A DNA stretch of 64,000 nucleotides from an uncultured Cellulophaga sp. (lineage in GTDB: Bacteria; Bacteroidota; Bacteroidia; Flavobacteriales; Flavobacteriaceae), in contig CANMEI010000002.1 in the NCBI GenBank assembly GCA_947496695.1, forward strand, positions 186,001 to 250,000, in the 5' to 3' direction. Positions within the stretch are counted from its first letter, which is position 1. Each line of letters begins with the position of its first letter. The translations under genes and the position numbers were made by a program. A model generated the notes under the pieces. That model was not told the origin of the DNA. It did no database searches and worked only from the letters and a program-made list of their open reading frames with translations. Shown here piece after piece: positions 1-9,496 of the stretch.

Positions 1-525
1 ATTACAGGTGTTGTTATTTCTCAAATTGAAGCAATCATAGGTCCTGATCATAATATTATACGCAGTATGCCAAATACAGCAATATCTGTTGGTAAATCTA
101 TGACGTGTATTTGTAGTAATGAAAAAGCCAAAAAACGTATTGAATTAGCCAAAGCTATTTTTAATCGTATGGGACATTCCATGGAAATTCCTGAATCTCA
201 AATGCAAGCCGCTACAGTTATTTGTGCTAGTGGCGTTGCTTTCTGGATGCGCTTAATACGAGCTACTACACAAGGTGCAATACAATTAGGTTTTGATGCT
301 AAAGAAGCTCAAGAATTAGCCATGCACACTTGTAATGGTGCAGCAGGTTTATTAATAGAATCTGGCAACCATCCTGAAGCAGAAATAGATAGAGTAACCA
401 CACCTAAAGGATGTACAATACAAGGTTTAAATGAAATGGAACACCAAGGGTTAAGTTCATCATTAATACAAGGTATTGTAGCATCTTATGAAAAAATAAG
501 TGAAATTAAAAAAGGGGAATTGTAA
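1..525 (+). CDS. proC: Pyrroline-5-carboxylate reductase, 5'-truncated by window edge
   Basis: The open frame runs in from before base 1, so the N-terminal Rossmann NAD(P)H-binding part is missing. The visible part begins ITGVVISQIEAIIG and continues into the family signature RSMPNTAISVG; near the end HPEAEIDRVTTPKGCTIQG matches the ProC C-terminal signature. ProC reduces pyrroline-5-carboxylate to proline in the cytoplasm, the last step after ProB and ProA, which are encoded just downstream. The stop overlaps the argD start (TAATG), indicating translational coupling. The M at 67 is internal (it is the M of RSMPNT) and is not a start. Confidence 0.93.
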   Translation: MTGVVISQIEAIIGPDHNIIRSMPNTAISVGKSMTCICSNEKAKKRIELAKAIFNRMGHSMEIPESQMQAATVICASGVAFWMRLIRATTQGAIQLGFDAKEAQELAMHTCNGAAGLLIESGNHPEAEIDRVTTPKGCTIQGLNEMEHQGLSSSLIQGIVASYEKISEIKKGEL

Positions 526-1652
526 TGAAATTATTTGATGTATATCCACTTTATGATGTAACACCAGTAAGTGCAAAAGGTATTGTTGTTACAGATAATA
601 AAGGGCAAGAGTATTTAGATTTTTATGGTGGTCATGCTGTAATTTCTATTGGGCATTCTCATCCTCATTATGTAAAAAAACTAGAAGATCAATTACATAA
701 AATAGGCTTTTATAGTAATGCGGTACAAAATCCTTTACAAGTTGATTTAGCTACTAAATTAGGAGCTTTATCTAACTGTGATAATTACAATTTATTTTTA
801 TGTAGCTCAGGTGCCGAAGCAAATGAAAATGCTTTAAAACTAGCATCATTTGTAACAGAAAAATCAAGAGTTATTGCGTTTAACAATGGTTTTCATGGCA
901 GAACATCTGCTGCTGTAGCTGTTACTGATAATGAAAAAATAAATGCTCCTATCAACAAACAGCAAAAAGTAACTTTTTTAGCTTTTAATGATTTAGCATC
1001 ATTCACTACTGAAATAAAAAAAGGAGATGTTTGTGCTGTAATCCTTGAAGCAATACAGGGTGTTGGTGGTTTAGATGAACCTGCTACAGATTTTTATCAA
1101 AATATCGCAAAGCTTTGTAAAGAAAATAATGTAATGCTTATTGCTGATGAAGTACAATGTGGTTTTGGGAGAAGTGGAAAATTCTTTGGTTTTCAACATC
1201 ACAATATACAACCAGACATTATAAGTATTGCTAAAGGCATGGGAAATGGTTTTCCTGTAGGAGGCGTACTTATTCATGATAGTATTGAAGCTAAATATGG
1301 TATGCTAGGTACTACTTTTGGTGGTAATCATTTAGCATGTGCTGCATCAATAGCTGTTTTAGAAGTTATTGAGAAAGATAATTTAATTGAAAATGCTGCA
1401 ACCTTAGGTGAGTATTTTAAAGCTTGTGCTTCTACAATTCCTGAAGTTAAAAAAGTAAAAGGCAGGGGGTTAATGTTGGGCTTAGAGTTTGATTTTGAAG
1501 TTGCTGATTTACGCAAAAAATTAATACATAACCAACATATGTTTACCGGTGGTGCAATGAACAAAAATTTACTAAGAATTTTACCTGCATTAAATATTAC
1601 AAAAGAAGATATTGATACATTTTTCAACGCTCTTAAAGAAGAACTAAAGTGA
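525..1652 (+). CDS. argD: Acetyl/succinyl-ornithine aminotransferase (class III PLP aminotransferase)
   Basis: A 375-residue class III aminotransferase of usual length. Visible motifs are the substrate/PLP glycine loop SSGAEANENALKLA, the aromatic-ring contact FNNGFHGRT, the cofactor-binding Asp in ADEVQCGFGRSG and the Schiff-base lysine in SIAKGMGNGFPVGG. It converts N-acyl-glutamate semialdehyde to N-acyl-ornithine in arginine synthesis. Given the downstream ArgF' (Ser90), the acyl group may be succinyl rather than acetyl. It overlaps proC by one base and proA by four bases (GTGA), so it lies inside a tightly coupled operon. Ornithine aminotransferase activity cannot be excluded from sequence alone, but the context favours ArgD. 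Confidence 0.9.
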   Translation: MKLFDVYPLYDVTPVSAKGIVVTDNKGQEYLDFYGGHAVISIGHSHPHYVKKLEDQLHKIGFYSNAVQNPLQVDLATKLGALSNCDNYNLFLCSSGAEANENALKLASFVTEKSRVIAFNNGFHGRTSAAVAVTDNEKINAPINKQQKVTFLAFNDLASFTTEIKKGDVCAVILEAIQGVGGLDEPATDFYQNIAKLCKENNVMLIADEVQCGFGRSGKFFGFQHHNIQPDIISIAKGMGNGFPVGGVLIHDSIEAKYGMLGTTFGGNHLACAASIAVLEVIEKDNLIENAATLGEYFKACASTIPEVKKVKGRGLMLGLEFDFEVADLRKKLIHNQHMFTGGAMNKNLLRILPALNITKEDIDTFFNALKEELK

Positions 1653-2848
1653 GTTTAATACTAAACATAGAACAACGAAATAAGGTTTTAAATACAATGG
1701 CTGCCTTAGTGGCAGTGAAAAAGTCGACCATTTTAGCAGCTAATAAAATAGATTTAGAAGCGTATTCTGGTGATGATTTAGCAATGGCTGATCGTTTAAA
1801 AGTTGACGATGATAAAGTTAAAGGAATGATTTTATCATTACAGCAATTGGCTAGTCAAAAAGATCCATTGGGTGTAGAGCGTTTTGCTTTTGAACATGAA
1901 AACGGAATTAAAGTAAGTAACAAAACAGCACCATTTGGTACAGTATGTATTATATATGAATCAAGACCCGATGTAACCATTGAAGCTGCTGGTATTGCTT
2001 TTAAATCTGGAAACAAAATTTTACTAAAAGGGGGTAAAGAATCTTTAAATAGTAATTTAGCGTTAGTAGAATTATGGCACAAAGCTTTAGAAGAAAATGG
2101 CTGTAGTACAGACTGGGTTACTTATTTACAATTTAACCGAGAGCAAACTCAGGCTTTTTTAGAGAATCCTACTCAAAAGATGGATTTAATTGTTCCTCGT
2201 GGTGGTGAAAAATTAATAGCTTTTGTAAAAAAACATGCTACCTGTCCAGTTATTATTAGTGGACGTGGTAATAATTTTGCTTATATATCATCTGAGGCTG
2301 ATTTAGAAATGGCTATTGATATTATTATTAATGCTAAAACAACTAAAATATCAGCTTGCAATGCACTTGACAAAGTATTAATTGCTGCTGATATGCCAAG
2401 AAAACATGAATTTTTACAACACCTTATTCAAGAACTCAAAAAGAGTAATGTTGAGATTTTAACCGATGAGGCTTTTTCTGAAATTGATGGTGTCAAAGAA
2501 ATTGAAAATGACAATGTTTGGTTTGAAGAGTTTTTAGATTACAAGATAGTAATTGGTCAAGTTGCTAATATTGAAGAAGCTATAGAAAAAATAAATACCT
2601 ATGGTGGTGGCCATTCTGCGGTAATTATTACTTCAAATACTGATAAAGCAGATCTATTCATGCAATCTGTAGATACTGCTGCTGTTTATCACAATGCATC
2701 AACACGATTTACCGATGGTTTCCAATTTGGCTTGGGTGGTGAGTTAGCTATTAGTACCGATAAATTACACCAAAGAGGACCAATAGGCTTACAACACTTG
2801 GTAACCAACAAATGGTATGTGTTAGGTGAAGGTCAAGTAAGGCCATAA
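1649..2848 (+). CDS. proA: Glutamate-5-semialdehyde dehydrogenase (gamma-glutamyl phosphate reductase)
   Basis: A 399-residue aldehyde-dehydrogenase superfamily enzyme, full length for ProA. It reduces gamma-glutamyl phosphate to glutamate semialdehyde. Recognisable segments are IYESRPDVTIEAAGIAFKSG, LIVPRGGEKLI and the catalytic cysteine in KISACNALDKVL; the C-terminal FQFGLGGELAISTDKLHQRG carries the typical FGLGAE-like signature. The start is GTG at 1649, overlapping the argD stop by four bases; no nearby in-frame ATG fits the family N-terminus better. ProB follows after 20 bases. Confidence 0.95.
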   Translation: MSLILNIEQRNKVLNTMAALVAVKKSTILAANKIDLEAYSGDDLAMADRLKVDDDKVKGMILSLQQLASQKDPLGVERFAFEHENGIKVSNKTAPFGTVCIIYESRPDVTIEAAGIAFKSGNKILLKGGKESLNSNLALVELWHKALEENGCSTDWVTYLQFNREQTQAFLENPTQKMDLIVPRGGEKLIAFVKKHATCPVIISGRGNNFAYISSEADLEMAIDIIINAKTTKISACNALDKVLIAADMPRKHEFLQHLIQELKKSNVEILTDEAFSEIDGVKEIENDNVWFEEFLDYKIVIGQVANIEEAIEKINTYGGGHSAVIITSNTDKADLFMQSVDTAAVYHNASTRFTDGFQFGLGGELAISTDKLHQRGPIGLQHLVTNKWYVLGEGQVRP

Positions 2849-2868
2849 AATGCAAACACTAAGTTAAA

Positions 2869-3633
2869 ATGAAAAAGAAACGCGTCTTATTAAAAATAGG
2901 CTCTAATACCTTAACAAAAGAAACAAATCATATTTCTCGTGGAAAAATAGAAGATATAGGTCGCCAGATTGAAAATCTTAAAGATTCCTACGAATTTATC
3001 ATTGTAAGTTCTGGTGCAATAGCTGCTGCAAAACAATTTGTAAAATTAGAACACAATGGAGAAGAAATTAATGTAAAGCAAGCATTAGCTTCTATAGGTC
3101 AACCACATTTGATGCGTATTTTTCAAGAAAATTTTAGAGAACTAGGCTTATTCACTTCTCAATGTTTGTTATCGTATTCTGATTTTGAGAATCCGAAAGC
3201 TAAATCAAACATAAAAAATACGATTGATGTTCTTGTAGCTAATAATTTTATTCCAATTATTAATGAGAATGATACCGTAGCTACAGATGAAATTAAATTT
3301 GGAGATAATGATAAGCTTGCCGCACTTACAGCCTCTTTACTAAAAGTAGATTTACTTATAATCGCCACAAATACTGATGGTGTATATACTAAACAATCAT
3401 TTGATGGAGATATGCCTGAAACCATTGAAGAAGTTATTAATTTAAATGAATTAATAAACGAAGTTAGCAGTAATCGTAAATCATCACACGGAACAGGTGG
3501 TATGCAATCTAAAATTGAAGCTGCAACAATTGCTCATAAATCTAATATTGAAACTTGGATTGTTAACGGACTAAAAGATAATTTTATTACTGATGCTATA
3601 GAGGGCAAAACTAATTTTACAAAAATAAAATAG
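2869..3633 (+). CDS. proB: Glutamate 5-kinase, short form without PUA domain
   Basis: A 254-residue amino-acid-kinase-fold protein that phosphorylates glutamate to start proline synthesis. It begins KKKRVLLKIGSNTL and has IIVSSGAIAAA, PIINENDTVATDEIKFGDND (substrate and ATP loop) and SHGTGGMQSKIEAA, all typical of ProB. E. coli-type ProB has about 370 residues with a C-terminal PUA domain; this protein stops after the kinase domain. That short form is common in several phyla and is not a truncation here, because the stop is followed by a normal 37-base gap to the next gene. Loss of PUA may alter feedback control by proline. Confidence 0.94.
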   Translation: MKKKRVLLKIGSNTLTKETNHISRGKIEDIGRQIENLKDSYEFIIVSSGAIAAAKQFVKLEHNGEEINVKQALASIGQPHLMRIFQENFRELGLFTSQCLLSYSDFENPKAKSNIKNTIDVLVANNFIPIINENDTVATDEIKFGDNDKLAALTASLLKVDLLIIATNTDGVYTKQSFDGDMPETIEEVINLNELINEVSSNRKSSHGTGGMQSKIEAATIAHKSNIETWIVNGLKDNFITDAIEGKTNFTKIK

Positions 3634-3670
3634 CAGCTTATTAAATTACGTTGCTATAAACAATAACAGA

Positions 3671-4609
3671 ATGAAACATTACACAAGCATACAAGATATA
3701 GATTCACTACCACAATGGGTAGCAGATGCAAGAGCGTTAAAAGCAAATTCAAAAGCTTACAAAAGTTTAGGTGAGAACAAAACTATATGTTTACTCTTCT
3801 TTAATAATAGCCTTAGAACACGTTTGAGTACGCAAAAAGCAGCAATGAATTTAGGTCTTGAAGTTATGGTAATGAACTTTGGTAGTGAAGGCTGGGCACT
3901 TGAATATGAAGATGGTACAATAATGGATCAAGGCACTTCTGAACACATAAAAGAAGCCGCTAAAGTAGTTTCTCAATTCTGTGATATTGTTGCTATTAGA
4001 GCATTTGCATCATTAACAGATAAAGAAAAAGACGAAGCTGAAGTTGTTTTAAATGGTTTTAAAAAATACACAACAATTCCTGTCGTAAACATGGAAAGCT
4101 CAGTTGGCCATCCATTACAGGCATTAGCGGATGCCATTACAATTGGTGAGCAAAATACAAAAGAGAGACCTAAAATAGTACTTTCATGGGCTCCACATCC
4201 TAAAGCACTTCCACATGCTGTAGCTAACTCATTTACTGAAATGATGCTAAAGCAAAACGCTGATTTTATAATTACCCATCCTGAAGGTTATGAACTAGAT
4301 ACTAAAATAACTAAAGGTGCTACAATTGAACACGATCAAAAAAAAGCTCTTGAAAATGCCGATTTTGTTTATGTAAAAAACTGGAGTAGTTATAAAGATT
4401 ATGGTAAAGTCATTAACCAAGACAAAAATTGGATGATGACCAAAGATAAACTAGGAAATGCAAAATTTATGCATTGCTTGCCTGTTCGTAGAAATGTTGT
4501 AGTTGAAGATGCTGTTTTAGATTCTGACCAAAGTATCGTAATTGAACAAGCAAACAATAGAACTTATGCAGCTCAAATAGTATTGAAAAAAATTCTTGAA
4601 AAACTATAA
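3671..4609 (+). CDS. argF': N-succinyl/N-acetyl-L-ornithine transcarbamylase
   Basis: A 312-residue transcarbamylase of the Bacteroidetes/Xanthomonas N-acylornithine type. The carbamoyl-phosphate loop reads FFNNSLRTRLSTQ rather than the STRTR of classical OTCase, and MHCLPVRRNVVVEDAV is near the C-terminus. The residue that separates acetylornithine enzymes (Glu92 in Xanthomonas) from the succinylornithine enzyme (Pro90 in Bacteroides fragilis) is Ser90 here, in DQGTSEHIKEA. A small non-acidic residue there is expected to favour succinylornithine. The product is N-acyl-citrulline, which ArgE downstream would deacylate. It is followed two bases later by argB. Confidence 0.9.
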   Translation: MKHYTSIQDIDSLPQWVADARALKANSKAYKSLGENKTICLLFFNNSLRTRLSTQKAAMNLGLEVMVMNFGSEGWALEYEDGTIMDQGTSEHIKEAAKVVSQFCDIVAIRAFASLTDKEKDEAEVVLNGFKKYTTIPVVNMESSVGHPLQALADAITIGEQNTKERPKIVLSWAPHPKALPHAVANSFTEMMLKQNADFIITHPEGYELDTKITKGATIEHDQKKALENADFVYVKNWSSYKDYGKVINQDKNWMMTKDKLGNAKFMHCLPVRRNVVVEDAVLDSDQSIVIEQANNRTYAAQIVLKKILEKL

Positions 4610-4611
4610 TT

Positions 4612-5385
4612 ATGACATTATCCGTAGTTAAAATTGGAGGGGATGTTATTGAAAATACCTCTGAACTAAATAAATTTTTAACCTTTTTTTCAAAAATTGA
4701 AGGTCCTAAAATACTTGTTCATGGTGGCGGAAAGCTTGCTACACAATTGGCTAGCAAACTAGGCATAACATCTAAATTAATTAATGGTCGCCGTATCACC
4801 GATGCAGATAGTATTGATATTATTACAATGGTATATGGCGGACTAACCAATAAAAATATTGTTGCAAAACTACAAGCTAATAATTGTAATGCAATAGGTT
4901 TAAGCGGTGCCGATGGTAACGCTATTCAAGCACATAAAAGACCTGTTAAAGAAATTGATTATGGTTTTGTTGGTGATATTGACGGTGTAAATACAAAACT
5001 AATTGCTACGTTATTAAATGAGGGATTAACTCCTGTTTTCTGTGCTCTTTCGCATGATAGTAAAGGACAGATATTAAACACTAATGCTGATACTATAGCT
5101 TCTGAAATTGCTATTGGCATGAGCAAAAAGTTTGAAACCACACTATATTATTGTTTTGAAAAAAAAGGTGTTTTATTAAATATTAAAGATGAAAATTCTG
5201 TAGTAAAACATATCAACACAAAAAAATACCAAGAATTATTAGATCAAAATATTATAGCTGATGGTATGCTTCCTAAATTAGAGAACTGCTATCATGCATT
5301 ACATCATAATGTAGATAAAGTATGTTTAGGTGATATTGATATGATTAAAACAAACGCTACTTTATTTACAACAATAACAAAATAA
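4612..5385 (+). CDS. argB: N-acetylglutamate (or N-succinylglutamate) kinase
   Basis: A 257-residue amino-acid kinase, second step of arginine synthesis. Motifs are VVKIGGDVIE (phosphate loop), KILVHGGGK, LINGRRITDADSIDI, GLSGADGN, and ILNTNADTIASEIA (nucleotide site). It lacks the extra N-terminal helix that marks arginine-inhibited, hexameric ArgB, so feedback inhibition is less likely (family knowledge plus inference). Gaps are two bases from argF' and two bases to argE, so it sits in the middle of the operon. Succinyl-glutamate use would be consistent with Ser90 of ArgF'. Confidence 0.92.
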   Translation: MTLSVVKIGGDVIENTSELNKFLTFFSKIEGPKILVHGGGKLATQLASKLGITSKLINGRRITDADSIDIITMVYGGLTNKNIVAKLQANNCNAIGLSGADGNAIQAHKRPVKEIDYGFVGDIDGVNTKLIATLLNEGLTPVFCALSHDSKGQILNTNADTIASEIAIGMSKKFETTLYYCFEKKGVLLNIKDENSVVKHINTKKYQELLDQNIIADGMLPKLENCYHALHHNVDKVCLGDIDMIKTNATLFTTITK

Positions 5386-5387
5386 AT

Positions 5388-6452
5388 ATGGATCAAAAAC
5401 AACTTACAGAAAAAGCAATTGAACTACTAAAACAGTTAATTAGTATTCAATCTTTCTCTAAAGAAGAAGACAAAACTGCTGAGGCAATTCAAGATTGGTT
5501 GAATTTTTTTGAGATTCCGTTTACAAGAGATAATAATAATGTTTATGCTAAAAATAAACATTGGGATGATGCTAAACCAACGCTACTTTTAAACTCGCAT
5601 CACGATACCGTAAAACCAAATCAAGCGTATACTAAAGATCCTTTTTTACCACATATTGAAGATGGTAAATTATATGGTTTAGGTAGTAATGATGCTGGAG
5701 GATGTTTGGTCTCATTATTAGCTACTTTTTCTCATTTTTATAATGAAAAAAACTTAAACCACAACATATTAATGGTAGCCTCGGCAGAAGAAGAAAATGC
5801 TGGAACAAACAGTTTAAGAGGTTTATTACCATCATTACCACATATTGATGTTGCAATTGTTGGTGAACCTACCTTAATGAATTTAGCTATTGCTGAAAAA
5901 GGATTAGTTGTTTTTGATGCTGTTGTAAAAGGTACACCATCGCATGCAGCACACCCTAATAACGATAATTCAATTTATAATACTATTGAAGTTCTTGAAT
6001 GGTTTAAAAATTATAAATTTGAGAAAACATCGGAGGCTTTAGGCGATGTAAAATTAACAGTTACTCAAATAAATGCTGGTAGTCAACATAATGTGGTTCC
6101 TTCTCAGGTCGATTTAGTAATTGATGTACGAGTAAATGATTGCTATTCAAATTTAGAAATAGCAAACATGTTAAAAACTGAAGCACCTTGTGAAATAAAA
6201 GAACGTGGGTTGAAACTTAATTCATCAAAGATTGATAAAAATCATCCATTGGTAAAATCAGGTATTGCATTAGGGCGAGAAACGTATGGCTCTCCTACTC
6301 TTTCTGATCAAGCAGCACTAACATGCCAATCATTAAAATTAGGACCTGGTGACAGTACAAGATCACATTCTGCCGATGAATTTATTTATGTAAATGAAAT
6401 TGAAGAAGGCATAGATTTATATATTAAAATATTAAACGGATTCATACAATAG
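5388..6452 (+). CDS. argE: M20-family N-acyl-ornithine/citrulline deacylase
   Basis: A 354-residue M20 zinc metallohydrolase. Metal-binding and catalytic motifs are visible: LNSHHDTV, GSNDAGGCL, ASAEEENAGTNSLRG (general base Glu-Glu), VGEPT, and late DQAALTCQS. A lid/dimer domain with PSHAAHPNNDNSIYNT lies in the middle. In this pathway the transcarbamylase acts on acylated ornithine, so the natural substrate is probably N-acyl-citrulline rather than acyl-ornithine; the acyl group (acetyl or succinyl) cannot be read from this sequence. The operon position between argB and argH supports the role. Confidence 0.87.
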   Translation: MDQKQLTEKAIELLKQLISIQSFSKEEDKTAEAIQDWLNFFEIPFTRDNNNVYAKNKHWDDAKPTLLLNSHHDTVKPNQAYTKDPFLPHIEDGKLYGLGSNDAGGCLVSLLATFSHFYNEKNLNHNILMVASAEEENAGTNSLRGLLPSLPHIDVAIVGEPTLMNLAIAEKGLVVFDAVVKGTPSHAAHPNNDNSIYNTIEVLEWFKNYKFEKTSEALGDVKLTVTQINAGSQHNVVPSQVDLVIDVRVNDCYSNLEIANMLKTEAPCEIKERGLKLNSSKIDKNHPLVKSGIALGRETYGSPTLSDQAALTCQSLKLGPGDSTRSHSADEFIYVNEIEEGIDLYIKILNGFIQ

Positions 6453-6524
6453 ATACGAATTATTAAATAGTAACTACTGTGTTTATTATTTAATATTCTA
6501 TACTGATCACTAAATACTGAGAAA

Positions 6525-7805
6525 ATGAAACTTTGGGATAAAGGATTTAGCACTGATAAAAAAATAGATCATTTTACCGTTGGTAATGATAGAGAATTAG
6601 ATTTACAATTAGCTAAATATGATGTAATTGCATCAAAAGCACATGCTAAAATGTTAGGCAAAATAGGCTTACTAACTCAAGAAGAGACAGATAACCTAAT
6701 TAAAGAACTTAACAATATTGGTAGTACTATTGAAAAAGGAACCTTTACTATTGAAGATTCATTTGAAGATATGCATTCAAAAATTGAATATCTACTTATT
6801 GAAAAATTAGGTGATACAGGTAAAAAAATACACACAGCTCGCTCAAGAAATGATCAAGTTTTAGTAGCAATGCATTTGTATTTAAAAAATGAATTAGCTG
6901 AAATAAAATCGGAAACAAAAATACTTTTTGATCTTTTATTAAACCTAGCAGATAAATACAAATCTGTTTTAATCCCTGGTTACACACATTTACAAATTGC
7001 TATGCCTTCATCATTCGGTTTATGGTTTTCTGCATATGCCGAAAGTTTAATAGATGATTTATATTTTGTTGATGCTGCCTACAAAATTGCAGATCAAAAC
7101 CCTTTAGGAAGTGCTGCTGGTTATGGAAGTTCTTTTCCTGTAGATAGAATATTTACCACCAGAGAAATGGGCTTTGCTGATTTAAAATATAATGTAGTTG
7201 CTGCACAAATGGGCCGTGGAAAAGTTGAAAAAGCAACTGCTTTTGGTATTAGCAGTGTTGCCGCTACACTATCAAAAATGGGAATGGACATTTGCTTGTA
7301 CATGAGTCAGAATTTTAACTTTATCTCTTTTCCTGATGAGTTAACTACAGGTTCTAGTATTATGCCACACAAGAAAAATCCTGATGTTTTTGAACTTGTT
7401 AGAGGTAAATGCAATCGCTTACAAGCTGTGCCTACACAATTAACCATGATACTTAATAATTTACCAAGTGGCTACCATAGAGATCTACAGTTGGTTAAAG
7501 AAGTAATTGTACCCGCAATTCAAGATTTAAGAGCCTGTATAGAAATTTTGACTTTTAGTTTAAAAGAAGTTAGAGTAAATGAAAATATTCTTGATGATCC
7601 TAAATATGATTATTTATTTAGTGTTGATACACTTAACGAACTAGTTTTAAGCGGTATACCATTTAGAGATGCATACAAGAAAATGGGTAAAGAAATTAAC
7701 GAAGGTACATTTTCACCAAAAAGAGATATTAAACATACTCACGAAGGTAGTTTAGGTAACTTATGTTTAAATGATATTCGCGAAAAAATGAAAAAATTAT
7801 TTTAA
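6525..7805 (+). CDS. argH: Argininosuccinate lyase
   Basis: A 426-residue fumarase/aspartase superfamily enzyme that splits argininosuccinate into arginine and fumarate, the last step of the pathway. It carries HTARSRNDQV, PGYTHLQIAMPSSFG and the superfamily signature GSSIMPHKKNPDVFELVRG with the catalytic serine. It is slightly shorter than the usual 450-470 residues, at the C-terminus. The 72-base gap from argE contains only an AT-rich inverted repeat (TATTAAATA/TATTTAATA) and no convincing terminator, so argH is probably still in the operon. ArgG and ArgC are not in the window and probably lie upstream of base 1. Confidence 0.94.
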   Translation: MKLWDKGFSTDKKIDHFTVGNDRELDLQLAKYDVIASKAHAKMLGKIGLLTQEETDNLIKELNNIGSTIEKGTFTIEDSFEDMHSKIEYLLIEKLGDTGKKIHTARSRNDQVLVAMHLYLKNELAEIKSETKILFDLLLNLADKYKSVLIPGYTHLQIAMPSSFGLWFSAYAESLIDDLYFVDAAYKIADQNPLGSAAGYGSSFPVDRIFTTREMGFADLKYNVVAAQMGRGKVEKATAFGISSVAATLSKMGMDICLYMSQNFNFISFPDELTTGSSIMPHKKNPDVFELVRGKCNRLQAVPTQLTMILNNLPSGYHRDLQLVKEVIVPAIQDLRACIEILTFSLKEVRVNENILDDPKYDYLFSVDTLNELVLSGIPFRDAYKKMGKEINEGTFSPKRDIKHTHEGSLGNLCLNDIREKMKKLF

Positions 7806-7840
7806 ATTCACGAATACAACTTTCACATATAAAAACACAA

Positions 7841-9436
7841 ATGAAATTCACTTTTTCAAGTCTTAAAAAAAGCATCTGTATAATATCATTATTAATCAGT
7901 GTCGGTTCAATTTTTGCTCAAGACACTTACCAAAAAAATGAAAATATTGATGTTCAAGACTATATTTTTAGCCTCTCGTTGAATGACGATAACAATAAAA
8001 TTAAAGGTGAAGCTATAATTAATGTGCTTTTTAAAAAAGAAGCTTCTTCTCTCATTTTAGATCTTGTTAGTAAATCTGAAACATTTGGAATGAAGGTTAC
8101 CAATGTTTTTGAAGGAGAAAAACCTGTAAGTTTTAGTCATGAAAATAATAAAATAATTATTCAACTTTCAGACAAAACACCTTCTTCAAAAACTTTTAAA
8201 ATTAGTTATCAAGGTATTCCAGAAAGAGGGCTTGTAATTTCTACTACTAAATTTGGAAAACGTTCATTTTTTGGAGATAACTGGCCTAACCTTGCAAGAC
8301 ATTGGCTACCATCTATTGATCATCCATACGATAAAGCTACTATTGAATTTAGAGTTACTGCTCCTGAATATTATGATGTTGTGGCTACGGGCGAAAAAAT
8401 TGAAGAAAGTAATTTAGATAATGGTTTTAAATTAACTACATATAAAGAAAATGCTCCTGTAGCAATGAAAGTTGTAACTATTGGTGTTACTAAATTTGCA
8501 AGTAAATTAATTGATGTTGTGCATAATATTCCAGTATCGGCTTGGGTTTATCCTGAAAATCGTCTTGATGGTTTTTCTGATTACAAAGTCGCATCAAATG
8601 TCTTAGAATATTTTATTGATAATATAGGCCCTTATTCTTATGCTAAATTGGCAAATATGCAAGCTAAAACACAATGGGGTGGTTTAGAAAATGCAGGTAC
8701 AATTTCTTATTTTGAAGATTCTGTAGATGGTAAAAATAGTGTAGAAGATTTAATTGCACATGAAATTGCGCATCAATGGTTTGGTAACTCTGCCACTGAA
8801 AAAAATTGGAACCACGTATGGCTAAGTGAGAGTTTCGCAACCTATTTTTCTATCTTATATTTAGAGCATGCTCACGGTGATGAAAAGCGAAAAGAAGAAT
8901 TAGCTATTGACAGAAAGCAAGTTATTGAATATTACAAAAAAAATCCGGCACCCATAGTAGATCTGACGATAAAAGATCCAATGAAGGTTTTAAGTGTAAA
9001 CAGTTACCAAAAAGGTAGTTGGGTACTAAATATGCTACGTCATAAATTAGGTGATGAAATATTCTGGAAAGGAATTCGAGAGTACTATAAAAAATACCAA
9101 AACTCAAATGTACTAACCGATGATTTTATTTCAATTATGGAACAAGTTTCTGGTAAAAATTTAGAATCATTTTTTAAGCAATGGCTTTTTATTAAAGGAC
9201 ATCCAAAATTAAAATATGAATCAAACTACAAAAAAAGAAAACTTCAAATCACTATAAATCAATTACAAAAACATCATGTATATAATTTTCCATTAGAAAT
9301 TGGAATTGTACAAGGTGATGAAATAAAAATTGAAACAATAGAAGTAAACAAACAGTCAAAAACTTTTGAGATTAATTTAAAATCAAAACCAGATTCAATT
9401 ATTTTAGACCCTAATTATTGGTTGTTATTTGAGTAA
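7841..9436 (+). CDS. Secreted M1-family metallo-aminopeptidase
   Basis: A 531-residue gluzincin peptidase. The N-terminus has a lysine-containing, hydrophobic signal peptide (ICIISLLISVGSIFA, then QD), so it is exported. The N-terminal beta domain is followed by WGGLENAGTISYF (equivalent of the GAMEN exopeptidase motif) and the zinc site HEIAHQWFG at about residues 307-315, with the third ligand Glu in WLSESFATYF; the catalytic tyrosine is probably in VNSYQKGSWVLNMLR. The length matches short bacterial M1 enzymes that lack the long C-terminal helical domain. No T9SS or lipoprotein signal is seen, so a periplasmic location is likely. It starts 35 bases after argH but is functionally unrelated. 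Confidence 0.9.
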   Translation: MKFTFSSLKKSICIISLLISVGSIFAQDTYQKNENIDVQDYIFSLSLNDDNNKIKGEAIINVLFKKEASSLILDLVSKSETFGMKVTNVFEGEKPVSFSHENNKIIIQLSDKTPSSKTFKISYQGIPERGLVISTTKFGKRSFFGDNWPNLARHWLPSIDHPYDKATIEFRVTAPEYYDVVATGEKIEESNLDNGFKLTTYKENAPVAMKVVTIGVTKFASKLIDVVHNIPVSAWVYPENRLDGFSDYKVASNVLEYFIDNIGPYSYAKLANMQAKTQWGGLENAGTISYFEDSVDGKNSVEDLIAHEIAHQWFGNSATEKNWNHVWLSESFATYFSILYLEHAHGDEKRKEELAIDRKQVIEYYKKNPAPIVDLTIKDPMKVLSVNSYQKGSWVLNMLRHKLGDEIFWKGIREYYKKYQNSNVLTDDFISIMEQVSGKNLESFFKQWLFIKGHPKLKYESNYKKRKLQITINQLQKHHVYNFPLEIGIVQGDEIKIETIEVNKQSKTFEINLKSKPDSIILDPNYWLLFE

Positions 9437-9460
9437 TAAAACTACAATCGAAAAACTATT

Positions 9461-9496
9461 ATAAATCAGTCTTTAAGAATTTAAAGACTGATTTAT
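9461..9496 (+). terminator. Intrinsic terminator after the M1 peptidase gene
   Basis: A perfect 16-bp stem, ATAAATCAGTCTTTAA paired with TTAAAGACTGATTTAT, encloses a GAAT tetraloop and is followed by a short T-rich run. It starts 25 bases after the peptidase stop and closes the arginine/peptidase transcription region before the adhesin gene. Confidence 0.85.

Noticed and set aside
2869..3633. Truncated proB pseudogene
   Set aside because: The kinase domain is complete and the stop is followed by normal operon spacing; the PUA domain is simply absent, as in many short ProB proteins.
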